Source: Anthopleura xanthogrammica (lineage: Eukaryota > Cnidaria > Anthozoa > Actiniaria > Actiniidae). Taken from it: 64,000 nucleotides of DNA. The DNA lies in the NCBI GenBank assembly GCA_964019055.1, contig OZ025207.1, positions 2,273,001 through 2,337,000 on the forward strand, in the 5' to 3' direction. This document shows, in pieces, positions 13,001 through 25,939 of this stretch; position 1 is the first letter of the stretch, and each line of letters opens with the position of its first letter. Made by a program: the position numbers and the translations under genes. The notes under the pieces are model-generated. The model did not search any database and was not told the origin of the DNA. It saw only the letters and a program-made list of their open reading frames with translations.

Positions 13001-14390
13001 TCAATATGTGACTTCTTGCGCACTCTAAATTAAATCAGAGCATCAATTCTAATAGTAATTATTATCGTCATCTATCCGTGTCTTCTTGCGCACTCTAAAT
13101 TCGATAAAAGCATCATTCCTCAGAGTAATTGATATCGTAATCTATCCTTGTCTTTTTGTGCACTCTAAATTCGATGAAAGCATCAATTCTAATAGTAATT
13201 ATTATCGTCATCTATCCGTGTCTTCTTGCGCACTCTAAATTCGATAAAAGCATCATTGCTAAGAGCAATTAATATCGTCGTCAATCCGTGTCTTCTTGCG
13301 CACGTTAAATTCAATCAGAGCATCAATTTTAATAGTAATTAATAAGGTCATCTATCAATGGCCTCTTGCGCACTTTAAATTAAATCAAAGCATCATTGCT
13401 AAGAGTAATTAATATCCTCGTCAATCTGTGTCTTCTTGCGCAATCTAAATTGAAAAAAACCATTAATTCTAATACTAATTAATATCGTCATCAATCCGTG
13501 TCTTCTTGCGCACTCTAAATTCAATCAAAGCATCAATTCTAATAGTAATTAATATCGTCATCAATTCGTGTCTTTTTGCTCGCTCTAAATTCAATCAAAG
13601 CATCAATTCTAATAGTAATTAATATCGTCATCAATCCGTGTCTTCTTGCGCACTCTAAATTAGATCAAATCATCATTGCTAATTCTTGCACACTCTAAAT
13701 TAAATCAGAGCATCAATTCTAATAGTAATAAATATCGTCATCAATCCGTGTCTTCTTGCGCACTCTAAATGCGATAAAAGCATCAATTCTAATAGTAATT
13801 AATATCGTCATCAAACCGTGTCTTCTTGCGCACTCTAAATTCAATCAAAGCATCAATTCTAATAGTAATTAATATCGTCATCAATCCTTGTCTTTTTGCT
13901 CGCTCTAAATTCAATCAAAGCATCAATTCTAATAGTAATTAATATCGTCATCAATCCGTGTCTTCTTGCGCACTCTAAATTAGATCAAATCATCATTGCT
14001 AATTCTTGCACACTCTAAATTAAATCAGAGCATCAATTCTAATAGTAATAAATATCGTCATCAATCCGTGTCTTCTTGCGCACTCTAAATGCGATAAAAG
14101 CATCAATTCTAATAGTAATTAATATCGTAATGAATCCTTGTCTTTTTGCGCGCTCTAAATTCAATCAAAGCACCAATTCTAATAGTAATTAATATCGTCA
14201 TCAATATGTGACTTCTTGCGCACTCTAAATTAAATCAGAGCATCAATTCTAATAGTAATTATTATCGTCATCTATCCGTGTCTTCTTGCGCACTCTAAAT
14301 TCGATAAAAGCATCATTCCTCAGAGTAATTGATATCGTAATCTATCCTTGTCTTTTTGTGCACTCTAAATTCGATGAAAGCATCAATTCT
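10091..14390. repeat. 1200-bp higher-order repeat, about four units
   Basis: The diagnostic monomer starting aataaggtca occurs at 10091, 11291, 12141 and 13341. Spacings are 1200, 850 and 1200 bp, and the last unit runs to about 14390. A 1200-bp unit equals sixteen 70-bp monomers plus two 40-bp variants. The 850-bp unit lacks exactly five 70-bp monomers. Elsewhere the same marker is spaced by 1830, 1200, 990, 1830 and 1130 bp (3111, 4941, 6141, 7131, 8961, 10091), each equal to 80 plus a multiple of 70. Confidence 0.85.
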
Positions 14391-16508
14391 AATACTAATT
14401 CGTATCGTCATCTATCCGTGTCTTCTTGCGCACTCTAAATTGAAAAAAACAATTAATTCTAATACTAATTAATATCGTCATCTATCCGTGTTTTTTTGCG
14501 CACTCTAAATTCAATCAAAGCATCAATTCGAATAGTAATTAATATCGTCATCAATCCTTGTCTTTTTGCGCACTCTAAATTCAATCAAAGCATCAATTCT
14601 AACAGTAATTAATATCGTCATGAATCCTTGTCTCTTTGCGCGCTCTAAATTCAATCAAAGCACCAATTCTAATAGTAATTAATATCGTCATCAATACGTG
14701 TCTTCTTGCACACTCTAAATTCGATAAAAGCATCAATTCTAATAGTAATTAATATCGTCGTCAATCCGTGTGTTCTTGCGCACTCTAAATTAAATCAGAG
14801 CATCAATTCTAATACTAATTAATATCGTCGTCAATCCGTGTGTTCTTGCGCACTCTAAATTAAATCAGAGCATCAATTCTAATAATAATTAATATCGTCA
14901 TCAATCCGTATCTTCTTGCGCACTCTAAATTAAATCAGAGCATCAATTCTAATAGTAATTATTATCGTCATCTATCCGTGTCTTCTTGCGCACTCTAAAT
15001 TCGATAAAAGCATCATTGCTAAGAGTAATTGATATCGTAATCTATCCTTGTCTTTTTGTGCACTCTAAATTCGATGAAAGCATCAATTCTAATACTAATT
15101 CATATCGTCATCTATCCGTGTCTTCTTGCGCACTCTAAATTGAAAAAAAACCATTAATTCTAATACTAATTCATATCGTCATCTATCCGTGTCTTCTTGC
15201 GCACTCTAAATTCAATCAAAGCATCAATTCTAATAGTAATTATTATCGTCATCAATCCTTGTCTTTTTGCACACTCTAAATTCAATCAAAGCATCAATTC
15301 TAATAGTAATTAATATCGTTGTCAATCCGAGTGTTCTTGCGCACTCTAAATTAAATCAGAGCATCAATTCTAATAGTAATTAATAAGGTCATCTATCAAT
15401 GGCCTCTTGCGCAATTTAAATTAAATCAAAGCATCATTGCTCAGAGTAATTAATATCCTCGTCAATCTGTGTCTTCTTGCGCAATCTACATTGAATAAAA
15501 CCATCAATTCTAATACTAATTAATATCGTCATCAATCGGTGTCTTCTTGCGCACTCTAAATTAGATCCAATCAGCATTGCTAATTCTTGCACACTCTAAA
15601 TTAAATCAGAGCATGAACTCTAATAGTAATAAATATCGTCATCAATTCGTGTCTTCTTGCGCTCTCTAAATTAAATCAGAGCATCAATTCTAATAGTAAT
15701 TAATAAGGTCATCTATCAATGGCCTCTTGCGCACTTTAATTTAAATCAGAGCATCAATTCTAATAGTAATTATTATCGTCATCTATCCGTGTCTTCTTGC
15801 GCACTCTAAATTCGATAAAAGCATCATTGCTAAGAGTAACTGATATCGTAATCTATCCTTGTCTTTTTGTGCACTGTAAATTCGATGAAAGCATCAATTC
15901 TAATACTAATTCATATCGTCATCTATCCGTGTCTTCTTGCGCGCTCTAAATTGAAAAAAAACAATTAATTCTAATACTAATTAATATCGTCATCTATCCG
16001 TGTCTTTTTGCGCACTCTAAATTCAATCAAAGCATCAATTCGAATAGTAATTAATATCGTCATCAATCCTTGTCTTTTTGCGCACTCTAAATTCAATCAA
16101 AGCATCAATTCTAACAGTAATTAATATCGTCAAGAATCCTTGTCTCTTTGCGCGCTCTAAATTCAATCAAAGCACCAATTCTAATAGTAATTAATATCGT
16201 CATCAATACGTGTCTTCTTGCACACTCTAAATTCGATAAAAGCATCAATTCTAATAGTAATTAATATCGTCGTCAATCCGTGTGTTCTTGCGCACTCTAA
16301 ATTAAATCAGAGCATCAATTCTAATACTAATTAATATCGTCATCAATCCGTGTCTTCTTGCGCACGTTAAATTAAATCAGAGCATCAATTCTAATACTAA
16401 TTAATATCGTTTAAATCACAGCATCATTGCTAAGAGCAATTAATATCGTCGTCAATCCGTGTGTTCTTGCGCTCTCTAAATTAAATCAGAGCATCAATTC
16501 TAATAATA

Positions 16509-18023
16509 TATAGATTTAGGCACTGCCTAAAAGCGGAGCTCCCATAAATAATATATTTAGTGCTAAAAACGTGACAATTGTGTGACGCGGCATAACGCTG
16601 GTTATAGCGTTACCACTTCGTTTGATTTTACCAGAATCCAGGAGGAAAAACTAAAAGAAAAACCATTATTTTAAGCCTTCAAAAGCATTAGAAAACTTTT
16701 CAATTCGAAGAAAAATAATCATAGATCGTAGAGCATATGAATACATGTATAGAACAAAGGATTTTATTCAGCAAATCTTAGTAATCAAAGTTGTAAGTTT
16801 TTTAGGTGGAAAGTGAACTACACTGAAAATTGTCGAAAAATATTACTGATAAGCTTAAGCTTACATTCACTTGAACTTCACATGTAAAAAGAGACATATT
16901 CATTAATGCAAGATAATAATTTTCTTTGTTAGTAAGTTGGTCTTTGAAAAGTTTTTTTTTCAGATTTATTCTTAACTTTATTATCGAGCGAAATATCTTA
17001 CAAAAACATAAGCTTATCCTTAAAAAAAAAACAAGCTCATCATTTTTGCGATTGTGTAATAGTAATAGCTGGAAAAGCCAGATAAATAGCAAATATTTGG
17101 TGTGATATGTATTCCTTTTTCATATTTCATTCAACATTAAAATAAATTATCTATAAAAATGTCAAAATATTCATATGATTATGAAACTGGAATCTTGTTT
17201 TGACTTCGCGTGAGGTTCGCTGGCCGTCAAATATGTTTTTTCAAAGAACCAAGTCTTTTTACTAAGTCTTAGCCTTTTTTCTTGAAATGGGATCAAAAAC
17301 AAAAGATCAAAGCTTCAAATATCGCTTTTTTGGTTCACAAGTATTGAAGAAAAAGATGATAAAAATCTAGAATGCAGTAAAAACGACAAACTATCCAAGT
17401 TTTTCTGACAATGTTTGCCGAACCAAAGTCCTTGGCTTGTCTGAGAGTTTCTCCAGCTAGTTTACACATTTCTTGTCGATTTTTTACGAAATATTAGTTA
17501 AAATTAATGAATTTACCTTCTATGAAGTGTTTTCTACGGAACTGAAATATCATTCTTGCAGTATAATCAGGTTTTTCTGGTCTACAGGCCACTTTTTCTC
17601 TCACTGAAGTTTCAGTCACGAAACTTCATCTAATCGTAAGATTAAGAATCTTCCCTCGCTTTCCCTCGCTAAATCTTCTTTAGCAAGTCGCTAAAGTCGA
17701 AAAATTGTTTTTGTTCACTTTAAGACAGACATGACTTCGACTAAACGTATTTTTCGCATTGCAAAAATAAGAAAAAATACTTCTTGATCCATCTTTGACT
17801 ACATTATTGCAATTTTTCTGTGCATTTGTGAGTAAGCAAAGCGCGCGGGAACCCTGTGCAAAGTGGTACACGGACGGACGTATGTATGTATGTACGTATG
17901 TATGTATGTATGTATGTATGTATGTATGGACAAGATGATGACGTAATCAAGCCATGAAAAATCAACTCGATGGGTTACCATTTTTTCTTAAGTATGGTGC
18001 TCCGCTCGCGCGGGAGCTCCGCT
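16509..18023. mobile_element. 1515-bp non-autonomous DNA-transposon-like insertion, copy 1
   Basis: Unique DNA interrupts a satellite monomer inside its 'ctaataataatt' segment. The flanks share aata (16505-16508 and 18024-18027), a likely 4-bp target-site duplication (5 bp, taata, if one more base is counted). The inverted repeat agcggagctccc (16532-16543) matches gggagctccgct (18012-18023), but the left arm lies 23 bp inside the boundary. Those 23 bp contain the near-terminal palindrome TTTAGGCACTGCCTAAA. Inside are hairpins (for example TAACGCT/AGCGTTA at 16593-16612 and gaagtttc/gaaacttc near 17604) and a GTAT microsatellite. The short minus-strand frames (up to 96 codons) show no transposase motif, so any mobility would need enzymes from elsewhere. 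The superfamily is not assigned. Confidence 0.75.
17876..17928 (+). repeat. GTAT microsatellite inside element copy 1
   Basis: A tandem tetranucleotide (tatg/gtat) follows two cggacggacg motifs and runs for about 50 bp near the right end of the inserted element. It is present at the same relative place, 38371-38423, in copy 2. On the minus strand it gives the repeated I-H-T-Y peptide seen in a spurious 60-codon frame. Confidence 0.9.
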
Positions 18024-18239
18024 AATAATTAATATCGTCATCAATCCGTATCTTCTTGCGCACTCTAAATTAAATCAGAGCATCAATTCTAATAGTAATT
18101 ATTATCGTCATCTATCCGTGTCTTCTTGCGCACTCTAAATTCGATAAAAGCATCATTGCTAAGAGTAATTGATATCGTAATCTATCCTTGTCTTTTTGTG
18201 CACTCTAAATTCGATGAAAGCATCAATTCTAATACTAAT

Positions 18240-21200
18240 TCATATCGTCATCTATCCGTGTCTTCTTGCGCACTCTAAATTCGATAAAAGCATCATTCCT
18301 AAGAGTAATTGATATCGTAATCTATCCTTGTCTTTTTGTGCACTCTAAATTCGATGAAAGCATCAATTCTAATACTCATTCATATCGTCATCTATCCGTG
18401 TCTTCTTGCGCACTCTAAATTGAAAAAAACCATTAATTCTAATACTAATTAATATCGTCATCAATCCGTGTCTTCTTGCGTACTCTAAATTAGATCAAAT
18501 CATCATTGCTAATTCTTGCACACTCTAAATTAAATCAGAGCATGAACTCTAATAGTAATAAATATCGTCATCAATTCGTGTCTTCTTGCGCTCTCTAAAT
18601 TAAATCAGAGCATCAATTCTAATAGTAATTATTATCGTCATCTATCCGTGTCTTCTTGCGTACTCTAAATTCGATAAAAGCATCATTGCTAAGAGTAACT
18701 GATATCGTAATCTATCCTTGTCTTTTTGTGCACTCTAAATTCGATGAAAGCATCAATTCTAATACTAATTCATATCGTCATCTATCCGTGTCTTCTTGCG
18801 CACTCTAAATTGAAAAAAACCATTAATTCTAATACTAATTCATATCGTCATCTATCCGTGTCTTCTTGCGCACTCTAAATTCAATCAAAGCATCAATTCT
18901 AATAGTAATTATTATCGTCATCAATCCTTGTCTTTTTGCACACTCTAAATTCAATCAAAGCATCAATTCTAATAGTAATTATTATCGTCATCAATCCTTG
19001 TCTTTTTGCACACTCTAAATTAAATCAGAGCATCAATTCTAATAATAATTTATAAGGTCATCTATCAATGGCCTCTTGCGCAATTTAAATTAAATCAAAG
19101 CATCATTGCTCAGAGTAATTAATATCCTCGTCAATCTGTGTCTTCTTGCGCAATCTACATTGAATAAAACCATCAATTCTAATACTAATTAATATCGTCA
19201 TCAATCCGTGTCTTCTTGCGCACTCTAAATTAGATCAAATCAGCATTGCTAATTCTTGCACACTCTAAATTAAATCAGAGCATGAACTCTAATAGTAATA
19301 AATATCGTCATCAATTCGTGTCTTCTTGCGCTCTCTAAATTAAATCAGAGCATCAATTCTAATACTAATTAATAAGGTCATCTATCAATGGCCTCTTGCG
19401 CACTTTAAATTAAATCAGAGCATCAATTCTAATAGTAATTATTATCGTCATCTATCCGTGTCTTCTTGCGCACTCTAAATTCGATAAAAGCATCATTGCT
19501 CAGAGTTATTGATTTCGTAATCTATCCTTGTCTTTTTGTGCACTCTAAATTCGATGAAAGCATCAATTCTAATACTAATTCATATCGTCATCTATCCGTG
19601 TGTTCTTGCGCACTCTAAATTCGATAAAAGCATCATTGCTAAGAGTAATTGATATCGTAATCTATCCTTGTCTTTTTGTGCACTCTAAATTCGATGAAAG
19701 CATCAATTCTAATACTCATTCATATCGTCATCTATCCGTGCCTTCTTGCGCACTCTAAATTAGATCAAATCATCATTGCTAATTCTTGCACACTCTAAAT
19801 TAAATCAGAGCACGAACTCTAATAGTAATAAATATCGTCATCAATTCGTGTCTTCTTGCGCTCTCTAAATTAAATCAGAGCATCAATTCTAATAGTAATT
19901 TATAAGGTCATCTATCAATGGCCTCTTGCGCACTTTAAATTAAATCAGAGCATCAATTCTAATAGTAATTATTATCGTCATCTATCCGTGTCTTCTTGCG
20001 CACTCTAAATTCGATAAAAGCATCATTGCTCAGAGTTATTGATTTCGTAATCTATCCTTGTCGTTTTGTGCACTCTAAATTCGATGAAAGCATCAATTCT
20101 AATACTAATTCATATCGTCATCTATCCGTGTCTTCTTGCGCACTCTAAATTGAAAAAAAACATTAATTCTAATACTAATTAATATCGTCATCAATCCGTG
20201 TCTTCTTGCGTACTCTAAATTAGATCAAATCATCATTGCTAATTCTTACACACTCTAAATTAAATCAGAGCATCAATTCTAATAGTAATAAATATCGTCA
20301 TCAATTCGTGTCTTATTGTGCACTTTAAATTAAATCAGAGAATTAATTCTAATAGTAATTAATATTGTCATCAATCCGTATCTTCTTGTGCACTCTAAAT
20401 TAAATCAGAGCATCAATTCTAATAGTAATTATTATCGTCATCTATCCGTGTCTTCTTGCGCACTCTAAATTCGATAAAAGCATCATTGCTAAGAGTAATT
20501 GATATCGTAATCTATCCTTGTCTTTTTGTGCACTCTAAATTCGATGAAAGCATCAATTCTAATACTCATTCATATCGTCATCTATCCGTGTCTTCTTGCG
20601 CACTCTAAATTGAAAAAAACCATTAATTCTAATACTAATTAATATCGTCATCAATCCGTGTCTTCTTGCGTACTCTAAATTAGATCAAATCATCATTGCT
20701 AATTCTTGCACACTCTAAATTAAATCAGAGCATGAACTCTAATAGTAATAAATATCGTCATCAATTCGTGTCTTCTTGCGCTCTCTAAATTAAATCAGAG
20801 CATCAATTCTAATAGTAATTATTATCGTCATCTATCCGTGTCTTCTTGCGTACTCTAAATTCGATAAAAGCATCATTGCTAAGAGTAACTGATATCGTAA
20901 TCTATCCTTGTCTTTTTGTGCACTCTAAATTCGATGAAAGCATCAATTCTAATACTAATTCATATCGTCATCTATCCGTGTCTTCTTGCGCACTCTAAAT
21001 TGAAAAAAACCATTAATTCTAATACTAATTCATATCGTCATCTATCCGTGTCTTCTTGCGCACTCTAAATTCAATCAAAGCATCAATTCTAATAGTAATT
21101 ATTATCGTCATCAATCCTTGTCTTTTTGCACACTCTAAATTCAATCAAAGCATCAATTCTAATAGTAATTATTATCGTCATCAATCCTTGTCTTTTTGCA

Positions 21201-22755
21201 CACTCTAAATTAAATCAGAGCATCAATTCTAATAATAATTTATAAGGTCATCTATCAATGGCCTCTTGCGCAATTTAAATTAAATCAAAGCATCATTGCT
21301 CAGAGTAATTAATATCCTCGTCAATCTGTGTCTTCTTGCGCAATCTACATTGAATAAAACCATCAATTCTAATACTAATTAATATCGTCATCAATCCGTG
21401 TCTTCTTGCGCACTCTAAATTAGATCAAATCAGCATTGCTAATTCTTGCACACTCTAAATTAAATCAGAGCATGAACTCTAATAGTAATAAATATCGTCA
21501 TCAATTCGTGTCTTCTTGCGCTCTCTAAATTAAATCAGAGCATCAATTCTAATACTAATTAATAAGGTCATCTATCAATGGCCTCTTGCGCACTTTAAAT
21601 TAAATCAGAGCATCAATTCTAATAGTAATTATTATCGTCATCTATCCGTGTCTTCTTGCGCACTCTAAATTCGATAAAAGCATCATTGCTCAGAGTTATT
21701 GATTTCGTAATCTATCCTTGTCTTTTTGTGCACTCTAAATTCGATGAAAGCATCAATTCTAATACTAATTCATATCGTCATCTATCCGTGTGTTCTTGCG
21801 CACTCTAAATTCGATAAAAGCATCATTGCTAAGAGTAATTGATATCGTAATCTATCCTTGTCTTTTTGTGCACTCTAAATTCGATGAAAGCATCAATTCT
21901 AATACTCATTCATATCGTCATCTATCCGTGCCTTCTTGCGCACTCTAAATTAGATCAAATCATCATTGCTAATTCTTGCACACTCTAAATTAAATCAGAG
22001 CACGAACTCTAATAGTAATAAATATCGTCATCAATTCGTGTCTTCTTGCGCTCTCTAAATTAAATCAGAGCATCAATTCTAATAGTAATTTATAAGGTCA
22101 TCTATCAATGGCCTCTTGCGCACTTTAAATTAAATCAGAGCATCAATTCTAATAGTAATTATTATCGTCATCTATCCGTGTCTTCTTGCGCACTCTAAAT
22201 TCGATAAAAGCATCATTGCTCAGAGTTATTGATTTCGTAATCTATCCTTGTCGTTTTGTGCACTCTAAATTCGATGAAAGCATCAATTCTAATACTAATT
22301 CATATCGTCATCTATCCGTGTCTTCTTGCGCACTCTAAATTGAAAAAAAACATTAATTCTAATACTAATTAATATCGTCATCAATCCGTGTCTTCTTGCG
22401 TACTCTAAATTAGATCAAATCATCATTGCTAATTCTTACACACTCTAAATTAAATCAGAGCATCAATTCTAATAGTAATAAATATCGTCATCAATTCGTG
22501 TCTTATTGTGCACTTTAAATTAAATCAGAGAATTAATTCTAATAGTAATTAATATTGTCATCAATCCGTATCTTCTTGTGCACTCTAAATTAAATCAGAG
22601 CATCAATTCTAATAGTAATTATTATCGTCATCTATCCGTGTCTTCTTGCGCACTCTAAATTCGATAAAAGCATCATTGCTAAGAGTAATTGATATCGTAA
22701 TCTATCCTTGTCTTTTTGTGCACTCTAAATTCGATGAAAGCATCAATTCTAATAC
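18240..22755. repeat. 2190-bp tandem higher-order duplication
   Basis: Two consecutive copies, about 18240-20430 and 20430-22620, match at a displacement of 2190 bp, with partial continuation to about 22755. Diagnostic shared oddities include tcttattgtg followed by an aattaattct monomer at 20311 and again at 22501. The match ends where 22751 reads aatactaattaat and the partner reads aatactcattcat. 2190 equals twenty-nine 70-bp plus four 40-bp monomers. Confidence 0.85.
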
Positions 22756-25700
22756 TAATTAATATCGTCATCAATCTGTGACTTCTTGCTCGCTCTAAAT
22801 TCAATGAAAGCATCAATTCTAATAGTAATTAATATCGTCGTCAATCCGTGTCTTTTTGCTCGCTCTAAATTAAATCAGAGCATCAATTCTAATAGTAATT
22901 AATAAGGTCATCTATCAATGGCCTCTTGCGCACTTTAAATTAAATCAAAGCATCATTGCTCAGAGTAATTAATATCCTCGTTAATCTGTGTCTTCTTGCG
23001 CAATCTACATTGAATAACACCATCAATTCTAATAGTAATTAATATCGTCATCAATCCGTGTCTTTTTGCGCACTCTAAATTCGATAAAAGCATCAATTCT
23101 AAAAATTAATATTATTATCGTCATCAATTCGTGTCTTCTTGCGCACTCTAAATTCGATAAAAGCATCATTGCTCAGAGTAATTGATATCGTAATCTATCC
23201 TTGTCTTTTTGTGCACTTTAAATTCGATGAAAGCATCAATTCTAATACTAATTCATATCGTCATCTATCCGTGTCTTCTTGTGCACTCTAAATTGAAAAA
23301 AAAACCATTAATTCTAATACTAATTAATATCGTCATCTATACGTGTCTTTTTGCGCACTCTAAATTCAATCAAAGCATCAATTCGAATAGTAAATAATAT
23401 CGTCATCAATCCTTGTCTTTTTGCGCACTCTAAATTCAATCAAAGCATCAATTCTAACAGTAATTAATATCGTCATGAATCCTTGTCTTTTTGCGCGGTC
23501 TAAATTCAATCAAAGCACCAATTCTAATAGTAATTAATATCGTCATCAATACGTGTCTTCTTGCACACTCTAAATTCGATAAAAGCATCAATTCTAATAC
23601 TAATTAATATCGTCGTCAATCCGTGTCTTCTTGCGCACTCTAAATTCAATCAAAGCATCAATTCTAATAGTAATTAATATCGTCATCAATCCGTGTCTTC
23701 TTGCGCACTCTAACTTCAATCAAAGCATCAATTCTAATAGTAATTAATATCGTCATCAATCCGTGTCTTCTTGCGCACTCTAACTTCAATCAAAGCATCA
23801 ATTCTAATAGTAATTAATATCGTCATCAATCCGTGTCTTCTTGCGCACTCTAAATTCAATCAAAGCATCAATTCTAATAGTAATTAATATCGTCATCAAT
23901 CCTTGTCTTTTTGCTCGCTCTAAATTCAATCAAAGCATCAATTCTAATAGTAATTAATATCGTCATCTATCCGTGTCTTCTTGCGCACTCTAAATTAAAT
24001 CATAGCATCAATTCTACTAGTAATTAATAAGGTCATCTATCAATGGCCTCTTGCGCACTTTAAATTAAATCAAAGCATCATTGCTCAGAGTAATTAATAT
24101 CCTCGTCAATCTGTGTCTTCTTGCGCAATCTACATTGAATAACACCATCAATTCTAATAGTAATTAATATCGTCATCAATCCGTGTCTTTTTGCGCACTC
24201 TAAATTCGATGAAAGCATCAATTCTAATACTAATTCATATCGTCATCTATCCGTGTCTTCTTGCGCACTCTAAATTGAAAAAAACCATTAATTCTCATAC
24301 TAATTAATATCGTCATCTATCCGTGTCTTCTTGCGCACTCTAAATTCAATCAAAGCATCAATTCTAATAGTAATTATTATCGTCATCAATCCTTGTCTTT
24401 TTGCACACTCTAAATTCAATCAAAGCATCAATTCTAATAGTAATTAATATCGTCGTCAATCCGAGTGTTCTTGCGTACTCTAAATTAAATCAGAGCATCA
24501 ATTCTAATAGTAATTAATAAGGTCATCTATCAATGGCCTCTTGCGCAATTTAAATTAAATCAAAGCATCATTGCTCAGAGTAATTAATATCCTCGTCAAT
24601 CTGTGTCTTCTTGCGCAATCTACATTGAATAAAACCATCAATTCTAATACTAATTAATATCGTCATCAATCCGTGTCTTCTTGCGCACTCTAAATTAGAT
24701 CAAATCAGCATTGCTAATTCTTGCACACTCTAAATTAAATCAGAGCATGAACTCTAATAGTAATAAATATCGTCATCAATTCGTGTCTTCTTGCGCTCTT
24801 TAAATTAAATCAGAGCATCAATTCTAATAGTAATTAATAAGGTCATCTATCAATGGCCTCTTGCGCACTTTAAATTAAATCAGAGCATCAATTCTAATAG
24901 TAATTATTATCGTCATCTATCCGTGTCTTCTTGCGCACTCTAAATTCGATAAAAGCATCATTGCTCAGAGTTATTGATTTCGTAATCTATCCTTGTCTTT
25001 TTGTGCACTCTAAATTCGATGAAAGCATCAATTCTAATACTAATTCATATCGTCATCTATCCGTGTGTTCTTGCGCACTCTAAATTCGATAAAAGCATCA
25101 TTGCTAAGAGTAATTGATATCGTAATCTATCCTTATCTGTTTGTGCACTCTAAATTCGATGAAAGCATCAATTCTAATACTCATTCATATCGTCATCTAT
25201 CCGTGTCTTCTTGCGCACTCTAAATTAAATCAGAGAATTAATTCTAATAGTAATTAATATTGTCATCAATCCGTATCTTCTTGTGCACTCTAAATTAAAT
25301 CAGAGCATCAATTCTAATAGTAATTATTATCGTCATCTATCCGTGTCTTCTTGCGCACTCTAAATTCGATAAAAGCATCATTGCTAAGAGTAATTGATAT
25401 CGTAATCTATCCTTGTATTTTCGTGCACTCTAAATTCGATGAAAGCATCAATTCTAATACTAATTCATATCGTCATCTATCCGTGTCTTCTTGCGCACTC
25501 TAAATTCAATCAAAGCATCAATTCAAATAGTTATTAATATCTTCATCAATCCGTGTCTTCTTGCGCACGTTAAATTCAATCAGAGCATCAATTCTAATAG
25601 TAATTAATAAGGTCATCTATCAATGGCCTCTTGCGCACTTTAAATTAAATCAAAGCATCATTGCTCAGAGTAATTAATATCCTCGTCAATCTGTGTCTTC

Positions 25701-25939
25701 TTGCGCAATCTAAATTGAAAAAAACCATTAATTCTAATACTAATTAATATCGTCATCTATCCGTGTCTTCTTGCGCACTCTAAATTCAATCAAAGCATCA
25801 ATTCTAATAGTAATTAATATCGTAATCTATCCTTGTCTTTTTGTGCACTCTAAATTCGATGAAAGCATCAATTCTAATACTAATTCATATCGTCATCTAT
25901 CCGTGTCTTCTTACGCACTCTAAATTGAAAACAAACAAT

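Larger units (their letters stand above)
13600..18270. repeat. Transposon-tagged block, copy 1 (copy 2 at 33285-38765)
   Basis: From about 13600 the satellite matches 33285 onward at a displacement of 19685 bp. After an 810-bp expansion in copy 2 (near 35600-36300) the displacement is 20495 bp. The match includes the embedded 1515-bp element and ends near 18270, where this copy continues cactctaaattcgat and the other continues tactctaaattagat. The shared unique element shows that both derive from one insertion followed by duplication of satellite plus element. Confidence 0.85.

Noticed and set aside
17880..17930. Telomere-like repeat
   Set aside because: The unit is GTAT, not TTAGGG, and it lies inside a mobile element.
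16802..17981. Short minus-strand frames in the inserted element (also at 37297-38476)
   Set aside because: At 60-96 codons with no transposase or other motif, and one formed from the GTAT microsatellite. Identical copies in the second element reflect DNA duplication, not coding conservation.
23209..23397. 62-codon frame inside the satellite
   Set aside because: A chance open frame through A-run length variants in monomers. It is not repeated in neighbouring copies.
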